NCBI GenBank assembly: GCA_964491395.1 | Contig: CAZBGI010000034.1 | Span: 1 to 37,965 of the forward strand | Length of the DNA stretch: 37,965 nt | Direction: 5' to 3' | Source: SKVR01 sp964491395 | GTDB lineage: Bacteria > Bacteroidota > Bacteroidia > Bacteroidales > UBA7960 | In this document: positions 16,075 to 24,944 of the stretch, in pieces | Numbering within the stretch: the first letter of the stretch is position 1 | Layout: each line of letters opens with the position of its first letter | Notes under the pieces: model-generated | The model's input: only the letters and a program-made list of their open reading frames with translations | Database searches by the model: none | What the model was told of the DNA's origin: nothing | Position numbers and translations under genes: made by a program

Positions 16075-17706
16075 ATGAAAAAAGCAATTCAACTGGCATT
16101 TGCAGCAATGATAGCATTTATGGGATTTCAGAGCTGTACACCCCAACAAGACCCATTAACGGAAGATATGAAAGAACGATTGGCAAATTTTGAAGAAGTG
16201 ACCCTCACCACCGACCTTAGTTGGCTGAGCGAAAATGAAAGAGAAATTATCAGTATTCTGATGGAAGCAGCCCAGATTATGGACGACATATTCTGGATGC
16301 AATCTTATGGTGATAAAGAAGCGCTGTTTGAAAAAATTGACAACGAATATGCCATCGAATATGCCAAAATTCATTATGGCCCCTGGGATCGCCTCGACGC
16401 CAACAAAGCTTTCGTGCCTGGTTTTGATGACAAGCCCTTGAGTGCCAATTTTTATCCGCAGGATATGACTCGTGAAGAGTTTGAAGCCTGGGATGAGCCT
16501 ACCAAAACGAGTCTTTATACCTTGATTCGGCGCGATGATGAAGGAAACCTGGTTGCTATTCCCTACTCTGAGGCCTACAAAGAGCAGCATGAAGAAGCGG
16601 CACGTCTGTTGCGCAAAGCAGCAGATCTGGCTGAAGACCCCGGATTGAAGAATTATCTTGAAGCACGCGCAGAAGCATTGCTTACAGATGAATACCAACC
16701 CAGTGATTATGCCTGGATGGCCATGAAAGAATCTAATATTGACTTTGTAGTCGGACCCATCGAAAACTATGAAGACCGTTTGTTTGGCTATAAAGCCGCA
16801 CACGAAGCCTTTGTCCTGGTAAAGGATCTGGAGTGGAGCGCCCAGCTGGAAAAATTCAACGCCATGTTACCCCAGCTACAGGCAGGTTTACCGGTAGCCT
16901 CTGAATACAAAACAGAAGAACCCGGTACGGATGCCGATATGAACGTTTATTATGCCCTTTATTATGCAGGAGATTGCAATGCGGGAAGTAAAACCATTGC
17001 CATTAACCTGCCCAATGATCCGGAGATTCACCTCTCTGTAGGAAGTCGCAAGTTGCAACTCAAAAATTCCATGAAAGCCAAATTTGATAAAATTCTTGTA
17101 CCGATTACCGATATTCTTATCGATGAAAGTCAGCGACAGTATATTACATTTGATGCTTTTTTCGAGAATACTACCTTCCATGAGGTAGCGCACGGCATGG
17201 GTGTTAAAAATACCATCACCGGGAAAGGGCCTGCACGGGAAGCTTTGCGTGAATACTATTCTGCCATTGAAGAAGCCAAAGCCGATATCATGGGCCTTTA
17301 TTTGGTGACTCAATTGTATGAAATGGGCGAGATTACCAGCGGTGAGGTAATGAATAATTATGTTACTTTCTTTGCAGGTATTTTCCGTTCCAGCCGATTT
17401 GGTGCATCCAGTGCTCACGGCAGGGCGAATATGCTGAATATGAAGTACTTTGCTGACAATGATGCATTTGTATACCAGGATGGTACTTACAAGGTGAATT
17501 TTGATGAAATGAAAACAGCGGTAGAATCTTTGCTGGAGAAAATCCTGGTCATTCAGGGCGATGGTGATTATGAAGCTGCCAAAGCATGGGTGGAGAGAGA
17601 CGGCGTAATGACGGATCAGTTAAGCAGTGACCTCGACCGGGTAAATGCAACAGGTTTACCCATTGATATCGTTTTCAAACAAGGAAAAGATGTGTTAGAA
17701 CTCTAA
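16075..17706 (+). CDS. M49-family (dipeptidyl peptidase III-like) zinc peptidase lipoprotein
   Basis: 543 residues from the ATG at 16075, chosen because it starts a lipoprotein signal (MKKAIQLAFAAMIAFMGFQS followed by Cys). An upstream in-frame ATG at 16036 would add 13 residues. DPP III enzymes release dipeptides from peptide N-termini with one zinc ion. The zinc motif is HEVAH at 369-373 (FHEVAHGMG) with the glutamate motif EEAKAD at 399-404, spaced as in bacterial M49 proteins. Canonical M49 has a six-residue HExxGH; this one has the five-residue form. A TAATTTTG -7 word lies at 16031-16038 without a clear -33. Substrates are probably short peptides in the periplasm or at the outer membrane. 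Confidence 0.8.
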   Translation: MKKAIQLAFAAMIAFMGFQSCTPQQDPLTEDMKERLANFEEVTLTTDLSWLSENEREIISILMEAAQIMDDIFWMQSYGDKEALFEKIDNEYAIEYAKIHYGPWDRLDANKAFVPGFDDKPLSANFYPQDMTREEFEAWDEPTKTSLYTLIRRDDEGNLVAIPYSEAYKEQHEEAARLLRKAADLAEDPGLKNYLEARAEALLTDEYQPSDYAWMAMKESNIDFVVGPIENYEDRLFGYKAAHEAFVLVKDLEWSAQLEKFNAMLPQLQAGLPVASEYKTEEPGTDADMNVYYALYYAGDCNAGSKTIAINLPNDPEIHLSVGSRKLQLKNSMKAKFDKILVPITDILIDESQRQYITFDAFFENTTFHEVAHGMGVKNTITGKGPAREALREYYSAIEEAKADIMGLYLVTQLYEMGEITSGEVMNNYVTFFAGIFRSSRFGASSAHGRANMLNMKYFADNDAFVYQDGTYKVNFDEMKTAVESLLEKILVIQGDGDYEAAKAWVERDGVMTDQLSSDLDRVNATGLPIDIVFKQGKDVLEL

Positions 17707-17727
17707 TGTTTAAGTCTTAAATACCCA

Positions 17728-17852
17728 GGGGCTGTCTCAAAATGGTCATTGGGTCGTTGAACCAGTCGAAACGACTGCTGTATATCAGGCAGATCAACAC
17801 TTCGACAAGCTTAGCGACCGGATAATAATGACTTCTGAGACAGCTCTTTTTA
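17728..17852. repeat. Intergenic inverted-repeat element, copy 2
   Basis: About 125 bp with ends gctgtctca (17731-17739) and tgagacagc (17836-17844) followed by tcttttta. The internal words caggcagat and ttcgacaagctt parallel those of copy 1 at 10779-10931, so the two are diverged members of one family. It lies 22 bp past the M49 gene stop and could end that transcript. Confidence 0.7.
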
Positions 17853-17983
17853 TACAGGCCTGCTAAAAACTAACCACGTATCAATGCATAGTTTTTCGGA
17901 TAATTTATTGATCGTTCCTGCTTCTAATCTTATGTTAACATAACAAATTATCAACCAGCTGACAGCGTGTTATTCATCAGGGC

Positions 17984-18862
17984 CTATATATTGGTGAAAA
18001 ACCTGATCTGGTTGGGTTGGCAATGTACATCTACCTCACCGGGTGTTTCCATTACTTCTCCGTCAATCTGGAAGTCCGCTCCATCGGGATTGGCAATGCG
18101 GGCTTGCTTGCATGTCCAGATTTTAGCATATTCCGATTCATCCAGGGTACCCTGGAAAAGGTCAAGGGAAACGGATACCATCTCGTCAAATCCTTCAGGA
18201 TTGAGTGCAATAATTTCCAGAACTCCATCATCAATTTTTCCTACCGGATTGATGATGGCTCCGGTACCATATTTGTCGGCATTGGCAATGACCAGCAAGC
18301 GGGCGGTTGTTTCTTCTGTTTTTCCGTTGATGGTGATTGAAAACCGGTAAGGTTTCATTTCTTTGAATTGTTTCAGCGAGCTTTTAAAGTAGGCAATCAT
18401 CCCTCGTTCATCTTCACCTTCAAACTTTTTTATCAGGCCTGCATTAAAGCCAAAATCACTCAGGTGCAAACAAATATCATTATTGATATGCAGAATGTCA
18501 GCATTTATTGTTTTTCCTGTTTTTATGGCTTCAATGGCCAGTGCGAGCGTATCTGTTTCCAGGCACCTGGCCAGGCCGTTGGCAGAACCCAATGGGATGA
18601 TCCCTATGGGAATGTCCGGATTGTCTGTTGCTTTAGCGATCATTCTGATGGTTCCATCGCCACCCCCGGCAAGAATAGCATCCCATTCATCTTCTTCAAT
18701 ATGTTTCCTTACCATGGCAATGTCTTCTGTTTCTTTTCCGGTGGTTTCTGTAATGGTAAGAACCGTTGGGGCAAGACTACTTTTTATTTCTGTCAGGGTT
18801 TGCTTCCTGTCGGCCTTCGAGCCCGACACCGGGTTAACAATGAACAAGTATTTTCCACTCAT
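17984..18862 (-). CDS. Diacylglycerol kinase family lipid kinase (YegS/DgkB-like)
   Basis: 292 residues. The family transfers phosphate from ATP to lipid alcohols (diacylglycerol, and in some bacteria sphingoid lipids) on the cytoplasmic side of the membrane. The N-terminal kinase motif AGGGDGT lies at 65-71, preceded by VNPVSGSKADRK (9-20) and followed by PLGSANGLAR (90-99), the nucleotide-binding pattern. The C-terminal beta-sandwich domain ends with DGAD...IDGE and DVHC. No transmembrane helix is seen. Its ATG overlaps the TGA of the APP1-type gene by ATGA (18859-18862), so the two are probably translationally coupled. The true substrate is not readable from sequence. Confidence 0.9.
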   Translation of the reverse strand: MSGKYLFIVNPVSGSKADRKQTLTEIKSSLAPTVLTITETTGKETEDIAMVRKHIEEDEWDAILAGGGDGTIRMIAKATDNPDIPIGIIPLGSANGLARCLETDTLALAIEAIKTGKTINADILHINNDICLHLSDFGFNAGLIKKFEGEDERGMIAYFKSSLKQFKEMKPYRFSITINGKTEETTARLLVIANADKYGTGAIINPVGKIDDGVLEIIALNPEGFDEMVSVSLDLFQGTLDESEYAKIWTCKQARIANPDGADFQIDGEVMETPGEVDVHCQPNQIRFFTNI

Positions 18863-19908
18863 GATTTTGGTATTAAGTTGTGGGTTTGGGCATGTCTGAT
18901 CATTTCTTCAGTATGCTGTACAAAAGTAATGTCAGGAGCTTCAGGATCGTTAATTTTAGCCCGTAGAAGTTCTCTTCGCTGCTTGCCTGCGGGCTTTATT
19001 TCTCTGATATACACCGCCAGGGTCCTTCCCGGGAATTTCTGCAAGATTTCCGCATAGATTTCCGGGTCGTGCTGTCCGCTGTCGCCTACCAGGATAAATT
19101 TCATTTTGGGATAGAGCTCCATAAGCAATTCAATTTTTTCTGCCTTATGAATATGGCTTCCTCCTCCAGATTTCCAGATGTTTTTCAAATCTACATGCAG
19201 GTCTTTGAGTAACAAAGGTCCTGAAGGGATTTGCCGGTAGGCAAGAAAGTCTTTGATCATATCAAAAAGGTTCCAGTCACTGCTGGAAACATAAAATACC
19301 GGGTTTTCTCCATCATTGGACAATGCTTTGTAGAAGTCGCTCACACCAGGGAAAGGACGGCGTGTATAGGCATTTTTGGAAATGGATAGCCAGAATTTTT
19401 TTCCGGTTTTTGTTGCATGGGAGATGAGGATGGTATCGTCAATATCAGAGATAACTCCCACAGGATGGTTTGCCGGGTAGCGTATTACTTCCGCACAACT
19501 TTTTTCCTGCTCTGGTTTTAGCCCTTCTTCACGTACCAGGCTAAAGCAGACTCTGTCCTCTTCCTGGGGGGGGATATTCTGAGGAGCAGAAAAAGTACAC
19601 TCAATAATTCCATCCACATCGCTTTCAAGTGTTTTCCTCTCTCCATGATATTCAACAATAACATTGGCATCCGGAACGCTGCTGCCGGCATAGCGCCTTA
19701 TGGCTCCCAGCAGATTTTTCAAATAGCTTTTTTTTGCCGAAGGTCTGCTTTGTTTGTAGGATTCTATCACTCTGCCTTTAAAGAAGATTTTTTCTTCGTT
19801 TCCAAATGCATAAAGGGGTTCTATTTTAATGATATCCAGCTTTCCGATTTTTTTCTTTATTTTGGAAAAAGCATACCGGAAAGGAAATGAAACAGGTCGT
19901 AAAATCAT
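18859..19908 (-). CDS. APP1-type phosphatidate phosphatase (DUF2183)
   Basis: 349 residues. Eukaryotic APP1 removes phosphate from phosphatidic acid to give diacylglycerol. The catalytic HAD-like motif SDIDDTI is at 154-160, with the second motif VSSSDWNLF near 207-215 and GDSGQHDPEIY at 275-285, as in the APP1 catalytic domain. The N-terminal 150 residues are a beta-rich module also found in bacterial relatives. No signal peptide. It overlaps mltF upstream by ATGA (19905-19908) and the lipid kinase downstream by ATGA. The phosphatase and kinase have opposite expected chemistry on one lipid pool, which argues for joint control. Confidence 0.88.
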   Translation of the reverse strand: MILRPVSFPFRYAFSKIKKKIGKLDIIKIEPLYAFGNEEKIFFKGRVIESYKQSRPSAKKSYLKNLLGAIRRYAGSSVPDANVIVEYHGERKTLESDVDGIIECTFSAPQNIPPQEEDRVCFSLVREEGLKPEQEKSCAEVIRYPANHPVGVISDIDDTILISHATKTGKKFWLSISKNAYTRRPFPGVSDFYKALSNDGENPVFYVSSSDWNLFDMIKDFLAYRQIPSGPLLLKDLHVDLKNIWKSGGGSHIHKAEKIELLMELYPKMKFILVGDSGQHDPEIYAEILQKFPGRTLAVYIREIKPAGKQRRELLRAKINDPEAPDITFVQHTEEMIRHAQTHNLIPKS

Positions 19909-21323
19909 TCTGTGAAATTTTTGTAATGCTCATACAGTTCATTAATGGTCTTGATGTAGCTGACTGACTCTATGCCCGAAGCATAACCATACTTCACCAT
20001 TTCGAGGTTGTAATAATCAGGGCTGGACTTTTTAAGCATGAATATCTCCACATTATCCTCCCATTTATTGGGATTGGCATCATGGGCTTCTGCCAGTCTG
20101 CGTGCATCCTGCAGATGGCCCTGGCCAACATTGTAAGAGACAATTACAAATTTTTGTCTCTCTTCAGGGTCTTCAATATGTTCGGCCCAGTAATTATCCA
20201 GCCAAAGCAGGAAGTTTACTCCTGCTACGATGCTTTGTTGCGGGTCGAAAGTATTGGTGGCACCAAACTCCCGGGCAGTACGTGGCATGAGTTGCATCAG
20301 CCCCGTGGCGCCAGCCCATGATTGTGCGAGTGGGTTAAATTTTGATTCCCGGTATATCAGGGCTGCCAGCAATCGCCAGTCCCATCCCAGTTGCTCTGCA
20401 CCGGCTTTTATGAGTGTGTCCCACCGGGAAATATCTCCTCCTGCTCCCGGATTGAAGTCACTGGCATAGCGTGACCGGAAAGCCTGCCTGTCTTTGTAAT
20501 ATTTGTTATAAATGACATAGTAGTCTGCGTGGTTCTGTGATTCTGTGAGCCATGCATTAATCGTGTCCAGTAATATGGGCGAAGAATATCGCATGGCCCA
20601 GGCGGTTTGCTGGGGAAGACTCAACGGTGTTTCTACATCCAGATTTTGATAGTAGGCTGATTGAATCAGGGCAATGTTTTCGTCAGCTACCGTTAAGTCG
20701 ATAGAATCATTGGCCACCTGATGAATAAGGTCCTCTGTAGTAAGCTCACTTCGGGCCTCCACAACCACAAGGGGCTCTCCAATTTCCAGGGAAAGATTGT
20801 CCAGTCTTGTTTTATAGGCTGAACCTTTTCGCACATGTATGGTGTCGCCAGCCAGGTCAAAGGGGTTGCGAATCATTGCATCTTCGATTTCGTGCAACGT
20901 CATTTGTCTCCAGTTGCCGGGCTTTCGTTGCACCAGCACCTGTCGGGTTACATTCATGGGTTCGGTAAAAGCAAGATGTTCTGTACGTTCTGACGTGATG
21001 GTAAGGCCGTAGGCAATCAAATCTCCCTCGCCCCGTGCCAGCATATTTTCCATCTCCTCCAGGTCGCGGGCAAGTTTAATTTCCACTTCCAGATCAAGAT
21101 GCTCTCCAAGCATTTGCAATAACTCGTATTCATATCCCATAGGCTCTCCATGGAGAATAAAATAAGAAAAAGGACTGTAACTGGTAATGGCTACCAGCTT
21201 ACCTCTCTCCCGGATTTCCGGGAAATCTTCCTTTACTCTGTCTTGCTTATTTATTCCACATGCCGAAAAAAGTGCCAGAAAAATCGTCGCAAAAAGTAAT
21301 CTTGTTGGCGTCTTTAAATCCAT
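19905..21323 (-). CDS. mltF: Membrane-bound lytic murein transglycosylase F (MltF-like) lipoprotein
   Basis: MltF-type enzymes cut the glycan strand of peptidoglycan, forming anhydro-muropeptides. The 472-residue protein starts with a lipoprotein signal (lipobox FSAC, C22). It has a periplasmic solute-binding-type domain (about 40-275, KLVAITSYSPFSYF and YGLTITSERTEHLAFTEPMN). A C-terminal SLT domain holds the catalytic E326 in YRESKFNPLAQSWAGATGLM and a late SYNVGQGH. Both domains are complete. It is the first gene of a three-gene operon and is preceded by the best minus-strand promoter in the window. Confidence 0.93.
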   Translation of the reverse strand: MDLKTPTRLLFATIFLALFSACGINKQDRVKEDFPEIRERGKLVAITSYSPFSYFILHGEPMGYEYELLQMLGEHLDLEVEIKLARDLEEMENMLARGEGDLIAYGLTITSERTEHLAFTEPMNVTRQVLVQRKPGNWRQMTLHEIEDAMIRNPFDLAGDTIHVRKGSAYKTRLDNLSLEIGEPLVVVEARSELTTEDLIHQVANDSIDLTVADENIALIQSAYYQNLDVETPLSLPQQTAWAMRYSSPILLDTINAWLTESQNHADYYVIYNKYYKDRQAFRSRYASDFNPGAGGDISRWDTLIKAGAEQLGWDWRLLAALIYRESKFNPLAQSWAGATGLMQLMPRTAREFGATNTFDPQQSIVAGVNFLLWLDNYWAEHIEDPEERQKFVIVSYNVGQGHLQDARRLAEAHDANPNKWEDNVEIFMLKKSSPDYYNLEMVKYGYASGIESVSYIKTINELYEHYKNFTE

Positions 21324-21650
21324 ACAGATAGAATTTGTTAAATCTCAAATTTATGTATAAATTGGTTAAATGACAAATAACTAAATGGTAGTTATCGCCA
21401 CTTAGTATGTTTGTAGATATATAGCTTTGCCAGATAAAATTGCTTTTGTTCTTTAAAGGTAGTTAAAGATACTCTTAAAAAAGTAAAACCGGTGTTGATG
21501 ATGTTTCCTCCACCTCTTCTCAGTTTAATCGAAAAGGTACTGATAGCTTTGGTTTTCGGGTATAGCTCAAAGTTAAAAAAATAATTATCTGCTGTCTGTG
21601 TAGTTATTATTTTCTAAATTTACCCTTTAAACATTCAGAAATATTCAATT
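21324..21650. other. Divergent intergenic region between mltF and the M28 peptidase gene
   Basis: 327 bp, AT-rich. It contains the mltF promoter (21346-21377, minus). On the plus strand -7-like words are TAGCTTTG at 21422-21429 and 21544-21551 and TAAATTTA at 21615-21622, none with a well-placed -33 element. No gene, RNA or repeat was recognised. Confidence 0.5.
21346..21377 (-). promoter_or_regulatory. Strong promoter of the mltF operon
   Basis: On the minus strand TTTG (21377-21374), a 20-bp spacer and TAAATTTG (21353-21346) match the Bacteroidota consensus exactly. The start codon of mltF is 22 bp past the -7 element. Confidence 0.75.
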
Positions 21651-23330
21651 ATGAAGGGAAAACTTTTATTTAGCTTACTCCTGGTCGTTTTTTACAGCCA
21701 GGTAGTTTTCAGTCAGGTTCCGTTTGGGTTAGACCCGGGTGACGTAAAAAAACGGTTGCAGGATGATATCAATTTCCTGGCATCAGAAGAGATGGAAGGG
21801 CGTGAGGCCGGTACCGATGCAGAGAAGAAAGCTGCTGTTTATATTCAGTCACGATTTGAAGAAACAGGCCTGGAGCCCTTGTTTGAAGGATCTTATTTTC
21901 AGGAATTTGAATTTTTTGGTGACTGGACCCTCGGAGAAGAGAACTTCATGATGATAGGTGAAACCCAGTTTTCGATGCACTCCGATTATTTTGTACTGCC
22001 TAATTCGTCCAGTGGTCGTGTATATGCGAAAGGAAATTACGTAGGATACGGACTGCAAACCGATACACATGATGATTATTCAGGACTGGAAGATCTGGAG
22101 AATACAATTTTTTTTATGGAATATTATCTCCCGGAAGATCTTGATGACGGGGCCACAAGGTTGCCACTGGAAGTAATGCAGAAAAAAATAAAAACTGCGG
22201 AAGACATGGGAGCTGTTGCAGTTGTTTTTGTCAATACAAGGAGTGAACGCAACGATCCTTCCACGAGCCTCGGGCAACAACTGGGACGTGAAGATATTCC
22301 TGTGTTTTTTGCCAAATCGGAGGTGATTGAATATTGGCAACAAAATGCAGAAAACAAATACATTTCTATAGCGGTGGATTTGATGCGCGAAACCTATACT
22401 GCATGGAATGTGGCGGGTTATCTGGATAATGAGGCAGAAACGACCGTTGTCATAGGCGGACATTATGATCATCTGGGCTATGGGGGAGCTGGTTCACGCA
22501 ATCCGGGTTCTCATGCTATTCATTACGGAGCTGATGACAATGCTTCCGGTACAGCAGGTGTAATGGAAGCAGCTCGTTACCTGTATCAGTCAGATTATAC
22601 TTCCAATAATTATATTTTTATTGCTTTTTCTGCTGAAGAGAAAGGTTTGTTAGGGAGCCGGCATTTTACTTTGAGCGATGCCTATGATATGGATTCGGTT
22701 AGTTATATGTTTAATCTTGACATGATTGGCCGAATGGAGGATAAAAACATCACACTATACGGTACGGGGACCTCGCCTGTATGGCCATCTCTTATTGATC
22801 TGCATGCAGAAGAAGATTTGGAAGTGCGCCTGAGCCCAAGCGGGCAGGGAGGATCGGATCATACCCATTTTTACAGGCAGCAAATTCCCGTAATTTTCTT
22901 TTTTACCGGTATTCACGAGGATTACCACCGACCTTCTGATACACCTGATAAAATTAACTATGACGGGATACACACCATCCTGAATTTTATGTATGATATG
23001 ATAGGTTCGCTGGATGAATTGGGTGAACCGGAGTTTACCAAAACAGCGGTTACCCGGCGCGGGGCAACCAACCGGCAGGGTCCTGTGCTGGGGCTGATGC
23101 CAGATCATGCTTTTGAGGGTGAAGGGTTAAAAGTAATGGCTGTTACCGAAGACCAGCCGGCACAAAGGGCCGGAATGGAAGATGGGGATATTATTGTGAG
23201 GGTAGGTGAAACCCGGGTTAGTGATATTTATACGTATATGGAAGCACTGGGAAGTCTAAAAACCAATGACACGGTAAGTGTAACCGTTATCAGGGAAGGA
23301 GAAGAACTGGAGCTCGAGATTAAACTATAA
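21651..23330 (+). CDS. M28 family zinc aminopeptidase with PA-like and PDZ domains, secreted
   Basis: 559 residues. A signal peptide (LLLVVFYSQVVFSQ) leads to an N-terminal region and a PA-like insert (about 100-240). The M28 catalytic domain follows with GGHYDHLG (H271, D273), the bridging aspartate in GADDNASG (295-296), catalytic E329/E330 in SAEEKG, D357 in NLDMIGR and H426 in EDYHRPSDT. All zinc ligands of the two-metal site are present. A PDZ domain closes the protein (about 475-559, DQPAQRAGMEDGDIIVRVG). The enzyme should remove N-terminal amino acids from peptides outside the cytoplasm. The next gene is convergent. Confidence 0.93.
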   Translation: MKGKLLFSLLLVVFYSQVVFSQVPFGLDPGDVKKRLQDDINFLASEEMEGREAGTDAEKKAAVYIQSRFEETGLEPLFEGSYFQEFEFFGDWTLGEENFMMIGETQFSMHSDYFVLPNSSSGRVYAKGNYVGYGLQTDTHDDYSGLEDLENTIFFMEYYLPEDLDDGATRLPLEVMQKKIKTAEDMGAVAVVFVNTRSERNDPSTSLGQQLGREDIPVFFAKSEVIEYWQQNAENKYISIAVDLMRETYTAWNVAGYLDNEAETTVVIGGHYDHLGYGGAGSRNPGSHAIHYGADDNASGTAGVMEAARYLYQSDYTSNNYIFIAFSAEEKGLLGSRHFTLSDAYDMDSVSYMFNLDMIGRMEDKNITLYGTGTSPVWPSLIDLHAEEDLEVRLSPSGQGGSDHTHFYRQQIPVIFFFTGIHEDYHRPSDTPDKINYDGIHTILNFMYDMIGSLDELGEPEFTKTAVTRRGATNRQGPVLGLMPDHAFEGEGLKVMAVTEDQPAQRAGMEDGDIIVRVGETRVSDIYTYMEALGSLKTNDTVSVTVIREGEELELEIKL

Positions 23331-23352
23331 CTTTTTTGAATAGAGAAAAGGG

Positions 23353-23409
23353 CGGGCATGGATTTTTTGCTTCTTATAATTTCGGGAAGCATGTTTTCAA
23401 CCATGCCCG
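23353..23409. terminator. Nested inverted repeat between convergent genes
   Basis: Outer arms cgggcatgg (23353-23361) and ccatgcccg (23401-23409); inner arms gcttc (23369-23373) and gaagc (23386-23390). It lies 23 bp after the M28 stop and 35 bp from the pyrI stop, where a shared bidirectional terminator would be expected. Confidence 0.55.
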
Positions 23410-23443
23410 GCCATTTTACGCCTGGCACTTTGTTTTATGGAGG

Positions 23444-23905
23444 TTACTTAAATGTCATGTTGTTTTTAACGGTGATTTTCTCACAGTAATGACACTTAAG
23501 CCTGATATCTTCTTTGTCTAATACAGTAAACCGGGTGGTAATGACCTCAATGTTGGTAATGCAATTGGGATTGAAGCATTTTACTATACCTGAAACGGTA
23601 TCGGGGATTTCTACCAGAGTTTTTTCTACAACCCTGAAATCTCTGATTTCAATTACGGAAGCATGGGGTGCAACCAATGCAATTTTGTTGAGCTCTTCGG
23701 GTTTGAAAAACTTGTTGCTTACTTTAATAATTCCCTTACTGCCAAATTTCTTGCTTTCCAGATTGGTGCCAAAGAGCACCATTTGATCAAATACATCCAG
23801 TTTGAGCATTTTTATTACCTGAAAAACGGCATTGGCGGGTATATGGTCAATTACGGTTCCGTTTTCTATGGCCGATACTTTTAATTCTTTTATTTTTTCA
23901 TTCAT
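23444..23905 (-). CDS. pyrI: Aspartate carbamoyltransferase regulatory subunit PyrI
   Basis: PyrI binds nucleotide effectors (CTP, ATP) and holds catalytic trimers together in the aspartate carbamoyltransferase dodecamer. The 153-residue protein has the allosteric N-domain (KVSAIENGTVIDHIPANAVF, 9-28) and the zinc domain with C110, C115, C138 and C141 (KCFNPNC ... KCHYCEK). All four zinc cysteines are present and the length is standard. It follows pyrB by 76 bp on the same strand, so the pair is very probably one operon making the CTP-regulated form of the enzyme. Confidence 0.96.
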   Translation of the reverse strand: MNEKIKELKVSAIENGTVIDHIPANAVFQVIKMLKLDVFDQMVLFGTNLESKKFGSKGIIKVSNKFFKPEELNKIALVAPHASVIEIRDFRVVEKTLVEIPDTVSGIVKCFNPNCITNIEVITTRFTVLDKEDIRLKCHYCEKITVKNNMTFK

Positions 23906-23981
23906 CGTATAGGGGGTATTGTGTTTCTAACCAAAAGTTTGTTTTTGTAAAAAATGAGGTGTTGTTACGGGCTTGTGAAAA

Positions 23982-24890
23982 TTACCGGTAACCCAACATG
24001 ATGGACAAAAGCGCCTGTCTTACATAAACACCATTAAGGGCCTGCTGGAAATAGTAGGCCCTGGGGTCTTCATCCACGTTGATATGAATTTCATTGACCC
24101 TGGGCATGGGATGCAGAATTTTGAAGTTTTCTTTGGTGTTTATCAGCATATCTTTATGAAGATTGTAAGAGTTTTTAATACGTTCAAACTCCAGCGGGTC
24201 AGAGAAGCGTTCTTTCTGAATGCGGGTCATGTAGAGGATGTCGGCATTGGGTATGATTTCATCCATGGTGGTGTACTGGTGATAGGCCAGGTTTTTCTCT
24301 TTGATGTGCATTTTTACCGAGCTGGGCAGTTTGAGTTCAATGGGAGAAACCAGGTGGAAGGTAGTGTTGTAGTTGCAAAGAGCAATCACCAGGGAGTGCA
24401 CTGTACGGCCATACTTGAGGTCTCCCACGAACGCCACGTGCAGATTGTCGAGGGTTTTCTGGGTTTGCAGGATGCTGTAAAGGTCCAGCAGGGTTTGGGT
24501 AGGATGTTGGTTGGAACCGTCACCGGCATTGATGATGGGTACGGGCGATATTTCTGAAGCAAACCTTGCACTTCCTTCAATGGGGTTTCGCATTACAATA
24601 AGATCGGAGTAATTGGCAATAGTAAGAATCGTATCGCGCAGCGATTCTCCTTTTTTTACGCTGGTATTGGAGGCTTCAGAGAAACCGACAATTTTTCCTC
24701 CCAGTCGGTTGATGGCACTTTCGAAACTGAGTCGGGTGCGGGTAGAGGGTTCAAAAAATAAAGAGGCAATTACATGATCCTTTAAAATGGTTTGAACGGG
24801 GTTGGCTTCAAACTCCCGGGCCGTTTCCAGAACGCGCAATTGTTCTTCTTTGGTGAAATCGTTGATGGATACCAGACTTTTGTTCTTCAT
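23982..24890 (-). CDS. pyrB: Aspartate carbamoyltransferase catalytic subunit PyrB
   Basis: Joins carbamoyl phosphate and aspartate, the first committed step of pyrimidine synthesis. 302 residues from MKNKSLVSIND (ATG 24890-24888); an upstream in-frame start would add 17 AT-encoded residues and is less likely. Carbamoyl-phosphate-binding FEPSTRTRLSFE (46-57), the 80s loop NTSVKKGESL (75-84), GDGSNQHPTQTLLDLY (123-138) and a C-terminal LHPMPRVNEI are all intact. A hairpin lies 55-78 bp upstream of the start, either the terminator of the preceding gene or an attenuator. Paired with pyrI downstream. Confidence 0.97.
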   Translation of the reverse strand: MKNKSLVSINDFTKEEQLRVLETAREFEANPVQTILKDHVIASLFFEPSTRTRLSFESAINRLGGKIVGFSEASNTSVKKGESLRDTILTIANYSDLIVMRNPIEGSARFASEISPVPIINAGDGSNQHPTQTLLDLYSILQTQKTLDNLHVAFVGDLKYGRTVHSLVIALCNYNTTFHLVSPIELKLPSSVKMHIKEKNLAYHQYTTMDEIIPNADILYMTRIQKERFSDPLEFERIKNSYNLHKDMLINTKENFKILHPMPRVNEIHINVDEDPRAYYFQQALNGVYVRQALLSIMLGYR

Positions 24891-24944
24891 AATTTTACGA
24901 TTGAAAATTGAAAAATTAAATTTAAATAAAAATATGCACAAAAA

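Noticed and set aside
17930..17943. 14-bp palindrome ttatgttaacataa downstream of the lipid kinase gene
   Set aside because: It lies past the 3' end of the operon with no promoter elements in register, so a regulatory role has no support. AT-rich palindromes of this size can arise by chance.
18368..19057. Plus-strand ORF of 229 codons opposite the lipid kinase and APP1-type genes
   Set aside because: Antisense to two clear genes with complete catalytic motifs; its residues are cysteine- and phenylalanine-rich without any domain.
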